From the NCBI GenBank assembly GCA_031308135.1, contig JAHLJT010002630.1, forward strand, positions 99,566,382-99,630,381: a stretch of DNA of 64,000 nt, in the 5' to 3' direction. This document shows, piece after piece, positions 12,601-22,155 of this stretch. A program made the translations under genes and the position numbers. Source of the DNA: Acheta domesticus (lineage: Eukaryota; Arthropoda; Insecta; Orthoptera; Gryllidae). The first letter of the stretch is position 1. Each line of letters begins with the position of its first letter. The notes beneath the pieces are model-generated. The model worked only from the letters and a program-made list of their open reading frames with translations. It did no database searches and was not told the origin of the DNA.

Positions 12601-15600
12601 CTTTGCGAGCAGTTGTTCAACGAGTTCCCAGAATGCCCGATCTTCGCGCCACCTGTCAGCCGTCGTTTGACAAACAGGGCTCGGGCCATGGAAGCCAATT
12701 GCTAGAAAGTGCTTGTTTCCATACAAGACTCGATGAAATCATTGTTGAAAATTCACAGCTACAGCAGTGGTTTCCCAGCCCCTAGTCTGTATAGAAGCAG
12801 TAAACGCGTGAATCGACTAATGCGAAAGGGATATTTAAACTTAAGGTTGGTACCGCCTCAAGGCTAATTCGGATTGCATTTTCCGTGGAACAGTGGTTTG
12901 CACCGCGCCAAAACTGCCCGGCTTGTATATGCGCACATGAACAAGTGAGAGAACCGCTTTTCCCCTCCCCCAGACCAGGTAAAAACTGACAATTTACTCA
13001 TTACTCAATGATTATTTCATAGAAGTATACTAATAGTCGTAAATACTTGTCGTTTCAGAATTTCCTCTTGTGGGAAAGGATTAAAAGCACGCAGCAATCT
13101 TGCTGTTCTGCAATTTCAGAAGCTCTTCCAAAATCACTCAAGCTATATTTGCAGCCTCAACAAATACACGAGTCAATTAGCCCCATTCTCTCATGCACTT
13201 CCGTGAAAAATGCATTGCAATAACTTCAACCGTTTAAAAATTACCGCAAGTGCTAAAGATACGTGGCTCACCTGTATAGTGGATATTAATTTTCTGTTCC
13301 AGGGCCGCCTCTTTGACCTTATTGCGAATCCAGAACGCGATGATGAGATAACGACATTCGAAGAGCTTGCAAAACAAAATATGACTTTGTTAATACCTGT
13401 TACTCGTATGGCGAGACCTGAAGGAGATATTTTACAGAACATTTCTATTCGCACTTGGAACACTAGAAAAGAGGTTTCAGCAATATTCAGAGAAAAAACA
13501 GTGGAACGTTATGCAATGTTATATGACTATAAAAGTTGGCATTTGTTTGGTTTTATCGCTTTTCCGGAACTCAAGTTCTATAAAGAAATGAAAGATCACA
13601 TTTCTACTTATCAGCCACATTTATGCAGCAGACGGTGAGTATATAAAAAGGATCTGCTGGGAAGATTTTTGAATTCCAATTAATCACTATGATGACGTTT
13701 TTTTAATTTAACATAACTAAATCTCTTTAAGCGGTTTGCAGGGTTTTCCAGACGTACTTTTCCTTTATACCACGATGTTATTCATGTATATTATCAGGCG
13801 CTCTCCTGCTTTCCCATTCATCAATTTCACTTCGAGGAATCTGCTTTGAAATTCCAGTTCTCTGGACCTTGACAGTGGTATGTTTCGTAATGTACCTTGT
13901 TACCCAATGGACCATGGCGTTGACGTAGAAAAAGCAAGGAATCTTAGATGCAAGAACAGCGTTGCACACAAGCTGACATCTAATGATTTCTTGCTATATA
14001 GCGACGACGTAGCGAACAAATAATTATAATTATTAATAACTCTATAATCATCGAGTTGGTAGTCGGTTTGACGAATTAAGATACGTGCAGGGGTGGAACC
14101 AGGCGATCATTAACCGGGGGCATCACATGATTTTATAATTCTGACAATAATTAACATATTTGTTATGATATATACTATTACTTTTATATTGAATGTAGTA
14201 TGATGCTATACAATATAATTTTATAAATAATTACATAATTATAATATAAATATTTAAATCAATTTTACCAAATACAGGAAGGTAACAAACGAAAACTATA
14301 GTCTTTTTCGAAGAAGCGATATCCTCAAAATTAGTCATATTTATAAAAATATTCACCATGATACATAATTTATTCGAAGTATTATTTTAATAACGTAATT
14401 GTTGTTATGAAAAATTGTCAATGGGGATTTAAAACAGTTTCGAAATACAGGGGGATGTTTATTTTCCGAAATAGCCCATAAGGCCCTATGTTTAAGCTCG
14501 GACGCGCTTCGTTGCTATATACAGGACTGCTCAAGGAAACCGCATCACCTAAAGAAAATGGGTTGATTGATTGATTCGTGTTTCCAGGCGCGTCAACTAC
14601 GTTGGTCATTAGTCCCGTAAGTGTAGTGCGTGTTTTTTCTCGGGAGGTGGCGATGAACTTTTCCCCGCTGGATGACGAGATCTGGCGTCGACCTACCGTC
14701 GACTAGCGGGGTTTCCCCCCAACCAGGTATTTCCTACCAGCGGGGCACCGCCCCAGCCGGGACAAGCTCTAAGCTCCCGACCGGTCTCCCGCCATGTATG
14801 GTAGTGTAGTGCATGTTAGTGTAAGTGTGTAAGAGGAGAATATAGGACAAGGAAGAGGAAGGAAAGATAGCGAACGGTCCGTGGTCCGTTTGTTAGGGTA
14901 CTGCTCCGGCACTTACCTGGCGTATTAAATGGGTATTATGTATTTTCCTAATCCAATATTCTCTCAAAAATCGATATCATATATTTTATGTGGATTATAT
15001 GATGTTTCTGATTCCATTACCTTCACAACTCACTGGATGTTTGCAGAGTGAGAGATGTGATGCGGTTTTTTTTTTACTGCTCTAGCTGGCGTCAAACACA
15101 ACACCCACCTACGTCGGTGAGCTAACCCTTCGGCCAGGGGTGTCCAAGTTGCAAGGCCTCAAGTGCCAAAACTAAAACCTTAATTTGGTCGCGGGGCGTA
15201 TTTTCATTACTCGGGAGATCTACACGTGACTCCGTATTGTTGATTTCGGCAGTTTGCCCGGCTGCTCTGAAACAGGGGGGGGGATGGAACCACTCATGAT
15301 ACTGCTCTATATTGCGATATTTCTTTGTCCCTCAAGGCAACTCAAATCCCATCTTCACGATGGAATATGTCATGGCATTTCGCGTCTTTCTCGGTCTTGC
15401 CGGTAGAAGTCGCATGATCGCAAGCACTGCTTCATACGGTCGCGATCGTGCGAAATCTAGCGGGACGACTGAGAAAGATGCGAAATACCGTGACATATTC
15501 CATCGCGAAGAAGGGATTTGAGTCGCCTTGAGGGACAAAGTTAGAGAAATCGCAGTATACCATGCATAACGCAGGGTTTTTTTTGACAATTATAACTCGT

Positions 15601-18434
15601 TTTGATACAGATATATCAAGTCACAAAAATGACACGTAATTCACAGAAATTCCGGAGCGCGAAACGGAAGCCCATTGTAGCATATTCTACATTGTTGATA
15701 TTCCCTGAGAGATATGAAGTTAAGAATGAAGTACGGTCTCTTATGACGACAGTGATGCCAAACGTGGCGCTTTTCTGTTGTACTGTAGGACTCAAAGTTA
15801 CGCGCTCGACGGTGACGATGAATCCTGCAACTGCGCGGAGTGCCAGTACTCAAGGAGTTTGTCTCGGACCTTTTCAATTTTATGAAAGCGCATTTTCTTC
15901 CCTTTCAACTATTCCTATGAGACTCCGATACAGAGGAAGCGTTTCTGTTAAGCTGCTCATGTCCTCTTTGCTTCGAAGTGTCGGACCCCCGAACTTCATG
16001 CACTGAAAAAGTTAAAATTATAACACATGGAAACCTGCACTTAAAAACTGGCAATATATGCACTATGCAAAACCAATATACGCGCTTAAAACTCAGAATA
16101 TGCGTTGAACAAAAATATAGCGAGCAACAGATAACATTTATTTATATAATTCATTTTACATTGTGGTACAATAGGCGTGTAATAAATATATGCTTTCAAA
16201 CATTACAATTACCCAGAAAGTTATTAAGCAAGAGAACCAATATCATTGTTACGAGATAGCATTATATTCAGACCAGTTTTCTAAGTTCATGCGCATGAAT
16301 AAAGTTACAGGAAGTAAATTGTTTCAAGTGATAACAATCTAATCAGAAGACTATTGTAAATATTATGTTGATATTGTAGCATTAGCATGAATTAATTCGG
16401 TTTTCATTTGAGAGAGAAATACACGAAAATATCTGACTTCGACCCATTTCAACGCAAAAACAGGGAATATAATTCCTAAATGTGCCACATAAATAAAAAT
16501 ATGCAGTTAGTGAAAACAATTCTAGAAATATGCAATTATGCAAAATAAAAACGGGCTACTTTTGTTTCATTTTTGGTGACAGGTAAAGTTATATATTTTT
16601 CCTTTTGATGAGCGCAATAGGTAGAAATATTATATTCCACGAAGTTCCGCAATCTAGTCACAAGAAATCAGGAGGAAATTAATTTTAAAATGCACCACTG
16701 TTTCAACAATGTCCAAAATTCAAGCCAACTACATGCAGTTGCAAAAATCCCAAGCCACTTGTTTCCTTTTGAAGATCTGTGTTTTATGAACACATTTCAT
16801 TAAGAAAAAAATTGTATCTTCATAATTGTAGTTGTAGGAAGACGCCGAATTTTTTAAAAATTTTTTTCAGTTATCGAAAAATCAGTTTTCAACCAACATG
16901 AGACCTACGCCATTCTCTTAAATGACCTTCAGACTATCCAACAACAAAATTTTGTCAAAATTATTGGCGCTATTTTCTTTCAATTTTGAAAATGTCTTAG
17001 GGGCTTTATGTAAAGTACTCCCAAAACTAAAATATCAGTTTCAAATTCAAGGGGACACGAGGTCAGTCAGATCGACCCGGGAATATCAATTTTGGAGAAA
17101 ATCGGCTGAACGGTTTAGACGCTAGCGTTGTTCACAGACAGACGAACGGACGTTTTGCTTTCAATTAGATTTTCGGTATCAAGGAGCCACAAAACAGTGA
17201 TTCTCGCTGCACCACGTGTTAGGGGATTTTTTTTTCTTAATTGAGCGACTGAATTGATCAACTTTTTCGTTATCAGGACCCGGCAATGATTTTTTCTGCC
17301 GAAAATCCGCCGTTTTCGCGCATTATTACATTACGTTCTCTATACGTACGTATACGGGAAAGTGAAATTCATTAAATCTGAACCTAATCTATTTGTACAT
17401 TAAGGGGTGTTGATTTCGACAAGGCGAATATTGCGTTAGGCGCAATATTCTCGCCCGAAATGGATGCAAGGGACTTCGACGTTTGTCTCATAACATTTCG
17501 CATGCGGCCCGCGGGCCTTCAGCTGGACAGCCCTGTTGTAATTCTATAAGTTTACAACCGACATCTCACTCCGTTTCGTAGAGAGTACTCGAGTTGGATG
17601 CGGTGCGTGGAATCTCATGTTCTTGGTACAGAGTAATTCCGAATTTAATTATTCGAAGACTGCCTTTTCAAAATGATTTCAAGTTCTTTGAAGGTGTGTC
17701 TGCCTGAAAATTATTGGACCTTCGAAGAACTTGGAATCTCATGTTGTTTAGCTCGTCGGACAGCCCTCCCTTAGACCTTCCGATCAGATTGACTGCCGAG
17801 TGAATGGTAAAGCTGGCTGGGCTAACTAAGCCGGTGTGCCATTCATATTATTTTCAAACATTCTCATTTCCCACAGGAATTGGCCGTGGTCAGAAATTCT
17901 GAAATTGTTCATATTGCCAGTGGAAGAGACGGGACATATAAGTAAGTGGAGAAACGATTACAACACATCTTATAACCTTTTCATCCGTATGAAGCTGGAA
18001 AGAGAGGGAAGAGAACTACAAGAGAGCTCTAACGAAACGAGGACACTGGCGCTGAGAGACGTCGCCGCACACCTGGAGCTGCTGTGCGCAGGCCTCTTCG
18101 CGTCTGCGCTGCTCTTCTGCGCAGAGCTGTGGCGCGGCCACGCGGCGGGCGAGCGTCTGCGCAGGCGCAGTCGACGCGTGCGCGCGCAGCTGCGCAGAAT
18201 CTGCGCTCAGGTCGTGCGCAGATGCCTCCGCCGCCACTGCCGCAACGTAAGCCTTTTCGCGACAGTTCCATGCAATTCGTTTTTCCTCTTTACAATTCAC
18301 GCGAACTAAAGGTGCTATAAAAATATAGAAGACTCTGAAGTACGTAAATGATGAAGGGCATAGGAACTAATATAAGTCCTACAAGAAATTTTGAAAAAAA
18401 ATAATAACTTTCCGTTTCATTTCAGGTGAAGTAA
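3327..18434 (+). CDS. Divergent ionotropic receptor (IR), spliced gene, 5' end incomplete
   Basis: This is a ligand-gated cation channel of the insect chemosensory IR family, which is related to ionotropic glutamate receptors and acts in the dendritic membrane of sensory neurons. Exons are 3,327-3,603, 7,949-8,380, 13,303-13,634, 17,877-18,246 and 18,426-18,434. Donors GTAAGT, GTGAGC, GTGAGT and GTAAGC all meet AG acceptors, and every junction keeps the frame (phases 0, 0, 2, 0). Order along the protein: S1 ligand-binding half (VVGYYIPLMEEMRKRLN), M1 (WLALLGTTVAYALAW), pore/M2 region, M3 running into AAYQ-GRLFDL, S2 half (TTFEELAKQN to PVEETGHISKW), M4 (LELLCAGLFASALLFCAELW) and an Arg-rich cytoplasmic tail. 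About 470 residues are accounted for. The amino-terminal exons were not found and may lie upstream of the window. Binding residues typical of glutamate receptors are not obvious, as expected of divergent IRs. Subtype was not assigned. The introns are packed with transposons and one satellite array. Confidence 0.86.
3870..4570 (-). pseudogene. mariner transposase remnant (minus copy)
   Basis: On the minus strand, pieces in several frames match a mariner (SETMAR-like) transposase in order. First comes VDEIWIHYF, a changed version of the conserved DETWIHHF block with the first catalytic Asp. Then follow WICSDERVP, KTVPSAGKFM, IFIDNLEK, the uninterrupted ELLKKRPHLAKKKILFHQDN and APAYKSAVAIANF, where the Asp before Asn is the second catalytic residue. 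The C-terminal SDFFLF block is garbled. Frameshifts and stops make it non-functional. It lies in intron 1 of the IR gene and faces a second copy at 5,170-5,600 in opposite orientation. Confidence 0.82.
4571..5169. other. Spacer between the mariner copies, nothing recognised
   Basis: This is AT-rich sequence without a supported gene. A short piece near 5,065-5,095 (ATATTTACGTCCT) repeats 4,503-4,515 in the same orientation, so the two mariner copies were probably rearranged together. Confidence 0.5.
5170..5600 (+). pseudogene. mariner transposase remnant (plus copy)
   Basis: This plus-strand fragment of the same mariner family as 3,870-4,570 starts near QWICSDERVP. It continues through KTVPSAGKF and IFIDNLEKN, then HKELLKKRPHLAKKNILFHQ, DNAPAYKSA and, in a shifted frame, PPYSVDLAPSDFLLFENP, which includes the third catalytic Asp. 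The 5' third (DNA-binding domain and first catalytic Asp) is missing. Intact mariner transposase moves its element at TA dinucleotides. The terminal repeats were not found. Confidence 0.82.
5836..5935. repeat. Short tandem repeat based on CTTACGTTAAAA
   Basis: Five to six imperfect units of the type ACGTTAAAACTCTT run in a row, interspersed with TACGTTATGA. No function is evident. The following stretch (5,940-6,515) is T-rich DNA in which nothing could be identified. Confidence 0.75.
6593..6633 (-). ncRNA. Hammerhead-ribozyme-like motif in PLE 3' end
   Basis: The minus strand reads GGC-CTGATGA, then a stem GGAGAC / GTCTCC with a 7-nt loop, then GAAACGTT-GCC. This matches the hammerhead core: CUGAUGA, stem II, GAA, a two-base-pair loopless stem III (ACGU), a UU cleavage site and a stem I of GGC/GCC. 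One extra U sits between CUGAUGA and stem II. PLEs are known to carry minimal hammerheads of this kind. Activity was not tested. Confidence 0.6.
6980..7480 (-). CDS. PLE GIY-YIG endonuclease domain (partial)
   Basis: An open frame of 166 residues is the C-terminal part of a Penelope-like polyprotein. It contains KLNSVYSLKCSDCDLIYIGQ followed by TRRRLGDRIKEHKNNIK, the GIY-YIG nuclease core (VYSL and YIG strands, the Arg of TRRRL, and a CxxC knuckle before it), then TAHRIKHDHF and a C-terminal WCSRLVLESLYIQ block with the catalytic-type Glu. In intact elements this nuclease nicks the target to prime reverse transcription. The reverse transcriptase domain is absent upstream, so the fragment cannot act alone. 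The frame is free of stops, which suggests a fairly recent insertion. Confidence 0.85.
   Translation of the reverse strand: MLVQRSFERNCVIGNPPPSQKFSDKIIFSLPFVPSINNYIKRIFSNNFPNVVLVNTIINKSNVIRHVKDPIPKLNKLNSVYSLKCSDCDLIYIGQTRRRLGDRIKEHKNNIKLPFAKQNSVTAHRIKHDHFIDFLNPTILTTEPNWCSRLVLESLYIQIYPYEFSA
7535..7948. other. IR intron 1 remainder, nothing recognised
   Basis: T-rich sequence ending in the acceptor TTTTTGTTAG of IR exon 2. No repeat or gene was recognised. Confidence 0.6.
7949..8380 (+). CDS. IR exon 2: end of S1, M1, pore/M2 and M3
   Basis: Starting at the acceptor AG at 7,947-7,948 keeps phase 0 with exon 1 and gives VSSHRILIAIQK, then VPFAAPLPAWSLPLRVFSR. M1 (IWLALLGTTVAYALAW) follows, then an Ala-rich pore-loop/M2 region and M3 (LQLAAALLASAVVVAAAYQ). 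The alternative acceptor CACAG at 7,962 would break the frame. The second half is very GC-rich (runs of GCC and CTG), unlike its AT-rich surroundings, so long antisense frames appear over it. Donor GTGAGC at 8,381. Confidence 0.85.
8600..9030 (+). repeat. Interspersed repeat family R2
   Basis: This stretch resembles 41,000-41,645 over its full length. Shared blocks include TTTTCGAAAACTCAAA, TAGCGCTTAAAC, GAAAATTGCCATT, TGGCAGCTGGCAAG and, at the end, AGTCTGTGCTATTCTGTAGC next to ACCACC. Reverse-orientation copies lie at 48,045, 52,270 and 53,400. It is non-coding and its element class is unknown. Confidence 0.75.
9412..11480. repeat. Satellite array, 17 tandem copies of a ~121-bp monomer
   Basis: Each monomer runs from TGTGTGTATTATTTA through a C-rich run (CTATCCCCTCCCCCCAAAAT), the BamHI site in TGTGGATCCGCATCTG and GGGAGGGCAGAGCTTT to TCTCTCCCTTACGCTGAC. 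Two variants alternate in blocks after AGCTTT: TCGACGA (type A) and ATGTCGA (type B). The order is AAAA BBB AA BBBBBBB A. The array sits in IR intron 2. Open frames across it are repeats of the monomer, not proteins. Confidence 0.97.
11481..11750. other. GC-rich unique stretch after the satellite
   Basis: This GC-rich segment differs from everything nearby (for example GGCGGACCACTCGCCCC). Frames are open in both directions but resemble nothing I recognise. It may be the remaining part of an element from which the satellite grew. Confidence 0.4.
11751..12325 (-). repeat. Repeat R1 copy
   Basis: Well-preserved R1 copy, inverted relative to 900-1,140. It begins at GTAGTTGGAGGAAGACGCCG, carries GGGGCTTCATGTAAAGTA, CGCTAGCGTTGTTCACAGAC and CACCACGTGTTAG, and ends in the palindromic cluster ATACTATACGTACTATAGTA followed by GGAAAGTAAAA. 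Confidence 0.8.
12326..13302. other. IR intron 2 remainder, nothing recognised
   Basis: Mixed-composition sequence with short open frames on both strands near 12,510-12,790, none matching a family I recognise. It ends in the acceptor TTCTGTTCCAG of IR exon 3. Confidence 0.5.
13303..13634 (+). CDS. IR exon 3: S2 ligand-binding lobe
   Basis: Joined in phase 0 to exon 2, it continues AAYQ with GRLFDLIANPERDDEITTFE, as IRs continue from M3 into S2 (a YQ-S/G-xL-x-s/a start, then an INT-type LEDLA helix). Then come LLIPVTRMARPEGD, TRKEVSAIFREKTVERYAML and FGFIAFPELKFYKEM, ending LCSR. The donor GTGAGT at 13,635 leaves phase 2. Codon use is ordinary and AT-rich here, unlike exons 2 and 4. Confidence 0.88.
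13635..14589. other. IR intron 3, first part, nothing recognised
   Basis: AT-rich intron DNA. A short open frame on the minus strand (13,778-13,969) has no recognisable similarity. Confidence 0.5.
14590..14920. repeat. GC-rich structured stretch, possible SINE-like unit
   Basis: The stretch has short internal inverted repeats (for example GGCGTCGACCTACCGTCGAC), then AGCGGGGCACCGCCCC and purine-rich GGACAAGGAAGAGGAAGG. It contrasts with its AT-rich flanks. I could not find clear Pol III boxes, so the SINE idea is tentative. Confidence 0.25.
14935..15085 (-). repeat. Inverted repeat partner of 18,732-18,920
   Basis: TTTTCCTAATCCAATATTCTC, then ATATATTTTATGT, ATATGATGTTTCTGATTCC and ATTACCTTCA, followed by GATGCGGTTTTT, are found inverted at 18,732-18,920. 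The pair brackets about 3.65 kb that includes IR exon 4. Confidence 0.8.
15136..15200 (+). repeat. hAT-type terminal sequence (left)
   Basis: CAGGGGTGTCCAAGTTGCAA, followed by GGCCTCAAGTG, resembles hAT transposon ends (CAGGGGTGTCCAA). A matching inverted end, GGACAGCCCTG, lies at 17,525-17,535. The 8-bp flanks differ, so both may be remnants of separate insertions. Confidence 0.45.
15307..15559. mobile_element. Palindromic foldback element, subfamily B
   Basis: Almost the whole 250 bp is one inverted repeat. Outer arms carry TTTGTCCCTCAAGGC / GCCTTGAGGGACAAA and CTCAAATCCC / GGGATTTGAG. Inner arms carry TGGAATATGTCA / TGACATATTCCA and ATTTCGC(GT/AT)CTTTCTC / GAGAAAGATGCGAAAT. The ends suggest TA duplications. 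There is no coding capacity, so it is a non-autonomous (MITE-like) element. It sits in IR intron 3. Confidence 0.85.
15560..16780. other. IR intron 3, middle part, nothing recognised
   Basis: AT-rich sequence with short open frames on both strands that match no family I know. Confidence 0.5.
16781..17366 (-). repeat. Repeat R1 copy
   Basis: Complete-looking R1 copy in IR intron 3. It starts near CATTTCATTAAGAAAAAAAT and GTAGGAAGACGCCGAA, and includes GGGGCTTTATGTAAAGTA and CGCTAGCGTTGTTCACAGAC. It ends with the perfect palindrome TATACGTACGTATA followed by CGGGAAAGTGAAA. Confidence 0.8.
17500..17535 (-). repeat. hAT-type terminal sequence (right)
   Basis: CATGCGGCCCGCGGGCCTTC followed by AGCTGGACAGCCCTG is, in reverse complement, a CAGGGCTGTCCA hAT end with the GGCCGC subterminal part typical of this superfamily. 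Its partner may be 15,136. Confidence 0.5.
17877..18246 (+). CDS. IR exon 4: end of S2, M4 and basic tail
   Basis: The acceptor CCCACAG at 17,876 supplies the third base of a codon split in phase 2 (CG|G, Arg). The product begins NWPWSEILKLFILPVEETGH and ISKWRNDYN, the C-terminal part of S2 (an E-x-G-x-I-x-KW motif seen across IRs). It continues with LRDVAAH, M4 (LELLCAGLFASALLFCAELW) and an Arg-rich tail (RLRRRSRRVRAQLRR). The M4 part is very GC-rich. Donor GTAAGC at 18,247 keeps phase 0. Without splicing the frame would stop at 18,307. Confidence 0.87.
18426..18434 (+). CDS. IR exon 5 (terminal, 3 codons)
   Basis: The acceptor TTTCAG at 18,420-18,425 followed in phase 0 by GTG AAG TAA gives Val-Lys-stop. 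Very short last exons with an AAG-TAA type end occur in insect IR genes. Reading through the exon 4 donor is the alternative. Confidence 0.5.
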   Translation: MK

Positions 18435-18731
18435 CATTTCCGCGGACACTTCAAAGAGAAGATTAAATTGGTGTTGTTTTGATGACCTCAATGCCTCCAA
18501 CACTTTCCAACCCATTGGAAGTGATTGGATGTGGTTGGTTACATCAGGAATTGTACTACCGGTTGAACAATTACTATTTTCAGTGTTAAGCGTTTTAGTA
18601 GATGCTAGCTTCGTTCACGTTGTTTCCATTGGTTTCGAGAATTCGAGATATCACAGGTTTTGTCTTAATGCCCTCGTTTTCATTATAAAGGCACATTTCT
18701 AGACGTTTAAATATAATACAGAATGTATGTA

Positions 18732-18920
18732 CACCAGTACTCATAAAAACCGCATCACCTCTCCTACAGTTGTAATCTGCAATATAATCGTGCAACTACA
18801 CCACTTGATTTGACAACATCGAGTGAGTTATGAAGGTAATGGAATCAGAAACATCATATATCTACATAAAATGTATGATTATCAATTTTTGAGAGCATAT
18901 TGGATTAGGAAAATATAGTT
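18732..18920 (+). repeat. Inverted repeat partner of 14,935-15,085
   Basis: It shares AACCGCATCACCTCTC, GAAGGTAATGGAATCAGAAA, CATCATATAT and GAGCATATTGGATTAGGAAA with the reverse complement of 14,935-15,085. It may be part of a dispersed element. Confidence 0.8.
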
Positions 18921-21215
18921 GTAGAATGCCCATTTTCTTTAGGCGATGCGCTTTCTTTGAGCACTACTGTACTACACAATTTTCATTTGTGCAAATGAAT
19001 GTTTATAAATTGAAATATGAACAGCATGTATATGTTTGTATACTATATATTGCAAAAATAAAACATTATCAAAACTTTACTAAATTAACAAGTGATTTCG
19101 TCAGCTCAGAAGCTGAAGGAATTTCCTACACCTTTGTGCATGCAGCAACTTGCTCGCACCCTCCTTCTCCTCCCCCTCGGAAAGAGCCTGGTCCAGAGCT
19201 TCAGAAAATAGTGAACCGGAGACGATGAATGAATAGTAAGATAAGACATGTATTTTTGAACAATGACATTTGCATATATTAATATCTTCATTAATATTGT
19301 ATGATCTTTGAATAATGTTGTAGTCAATAATTTATCATTAAACATATTAACATAATTGCCTGTTTTACTACAATTACCTTCGGATAACATTCTTTGGGTA
19401 CGACTTTTTATTTAACTCAATCCATAAATTATTTTCGACAATACTTTTTTACTTGATTGAGTAGGTTTTACAAAGTTATAAATCTTCTTTAATAATTTTT
19501 TAACTTCCATACACTTATACGGAATGTAAAAAAATTTATAGCTCGCTTCGAACCAACTCAACCTCCATTCTGTTGCGTTCGTCGGTCCAAACATTTTTCA
19601 TAACATTTCAAATTCTTTCGGTGCTAAAATTGGAGATCGGTACTGATGCACGATATTGAAACAATTTCAGTAGATTTGTGGCCGAAACTAAAACAACTGC
19701 GCGGACCTGCGCGATAGCCAGGATTCCCAACAGGGCGAAGTCAGCTCCATTCGAGTTTAAAAGCTCTTTTTACATGTTCACCATTCTCATTCTCTAATTA
19801 GTAAATCAATAATTCAAATAGTGAACATCTGGCCGCCATACGAGAAAAACATATTTGTTAACTTTTTTATTTTTTGTTTTTGCTTTCATCCAAAAAGATG
19901 TATGATGGCTACTATTTGGTACAACAGATGATAAATTGAGATCTTCCGCTTTCCCGTTGCATGAATTGAATAAATCATTAAAAAAATGTAAAACCTCTGC
20001 TGTTGCCAGACCTTCCTTATTAGGAATTTTTAAAGTTCCAGATGAAGTTGCAACTACAAAAAAGTAATGGTATTATACACATCCTAAAATATTATTGCAC
20101 AATTTTTATATACATGTATGTACCACGCAAACACAAGAGCTTAAAAAATATTGGAGCCTCTATTCTTGAACTGATGAAATCGCATCTTAACTTTTGCTTG
20201 TAGCTTCATATAACATTAAAATTCAATCAAGTATTTGTGGGATGCGATCAAATCAATTTAAGAGTAGAATTCAAGAATAATTAATAAATGTGAAATTATG
20301 AAATGAATAAAAATACTACCTATGAAATTAAATTGAAATTATGCAAGAAAATGAATATTTAAATATAATATTTACCCTCTATTTCTGTTTTGTCAATGAG
20401 GTAAGTTAATCCTAAAAATAATGTTTTCTTTATTTTCTGAAAATTGTATAAATATAAAATATAATATTAAAAATAATGTGAAAATATTTATGAAGATGTA
20501 CAATATAAATTCCACAGCAAACCAATTGAAAAATGTCAAAGAATCAATCAGTCAAATCAATCAATCAAATCAGTCATTGTATTTGTTGTAATAATTATAT
20601 TACGAAAGTTCTGAAGAAGAGATGAAACAGTTTCACAATTAAAAAATATTAAAGTTTTTTTACACATTATGACACAAATTATTTAAAATATCCATAAAAA
20701 CGCTTAGAAAACAAGTAATTTTTTTTTGTATTAACTCTTTCATAATAGGCATTAATTGTTAAAGCAGGCTATGTAATGAAAGTTATTTTTACATCAATTA
20801 TTTTAAATAATTTTGTATTAAAAGTAAAATGACATTTACCAACAATATTAAAGCCAGCATGTGCAACCTCTGAAATGAATATCTTTATACATCATAGTTG
20901 TCTGGGGTGTTTATGTTTGGTTGCAACAGAAACCAAATGAAATGAGAATTTTCCATCATTTTTTCCATGTTTTTCATCTATGTAATCGTGTCAAATATTC
21001 ATTAAAAATTGTTATATGTAACCAAGAAATTTTATTACTTAATATATAATTTACCAATTAAATCATTCGCGATTTATGCTTTTCAACCATCGTTCACGCA
21101 TAAGTTTATTTCTCGGGAATTTGTGATGCGGCATCCTTCAAGAGGTTAAATAATACAATTCTTTGTAGTAAAACATAAGAAAAGCAGATGATACCGATGG
21201 ATATTCCCTACACTC
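18921..21215. other. AT-rich intergenic DNA, nothing recognised
   Basis: No supported gene or transposon. Near 20,535-20,575 there is a short AATCAATCAGTC-type tandem repeat. Short open frames (for example 18,926-19,228) resemble no known family. Confidence 0.5.
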
Positions 21216-21691
21216 ACCACAACCTGCAGTGTTCACGCAACTTTTCTAAATGCGCGCGAAAACGCAACAGCAGCGCTATGTGCGCTATGTCCGAGGAAAC
21301 AAACCTTTGTCCCCCATTTAACATTGAGTGAACCGGCGCTGGGCAATGGTGGCGATTCGAATGTGAACGTGTTTGAATGCGAGTGCTCTAAAAAGGAGAA
21401 TAAAATGGACCAGGCGCGTTAAGGCAAAGCAAAATAAGGTGTGACAAGATCCGGGCACGCAGAGAAGACCTCCAAGCGCGAAACACCGTTAACACCAAAA
21501 AATAGACGAACTGTGAAAAGTGCAATCAGGCAAACGGTGGACTTGATCTTGCAAACTCCGTGAAGAACGATCGGTTATAGCGAAACTAGCGACTCGACTA
21601 GCTGTCAAGAGACGAGGAAATCAAAGAGTTTAAATAAAAAAAATGAGTGACAGAAGCAGCCATCATTCCTAGGCGAAAGAAAAAAACTCCG

Positions 21692-21952
21692 AGGTGTGCC
21701 CTATATACGATAAAAGAGTGGATGAGAATGACACAACATTTCAGTGCGATGGAACTTGTAGTAGATGTCACCACACATCATGCGCGGGATTGCAACAACA
21801 GCAACTTAACGCTCTGAGATCATCAATTAAGAAGAAATCTAAACTAATGTGTTTATGCCTCACTTGCGAACAAGAGTACATTCTAGTCGAAGCTGGAAAG
21901 AGCATGCAGAAGGAGATACAAGATCTGAAAGCACAGATGAAGGAAAAAATGT
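21692..21952 (+). pseudogene. LINE ORF1, PHD-like finger part
   Basis: The frame encodes CPIYDKRVDENDTTFQCDGT, then CSRCHHTSCAGLQQQQ and KLMCLCLTCEQ. Spacing of Cys and His resembles a PHD finger as found in ORF1 proteins of several LINE clades. The second Cys of the first pair is replaced by Tyr. The likely start ATG at 21,644 is followed by a stop after nine codons. A Lys/Glu-rich coiled region follows. Confidence 0.65.
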
Positions 21953-22155
21953 GAGAGATGACAGTTTTAATTAGAAAGCTGGCAACATGTCAGAACACGA
22001 AAAACCGGAAACACATGAAATTACGAGAATCGGTAATTGTGGAAATTAATGAGAGGGAAGAAGAAAACAAATAAGATAGTGTACAAAAACGTTGAACAGA
22101 ACAAGGACAGAAAGACTCAAGGATCAGAAAATATGAAGTCGGATAATGGAGATGA

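Noticed and set aside
18016..18320. Minus-strand frames over IR exon 4
   Set aside because: Shadows of the GC-rich M4 and Arg-rich tail.
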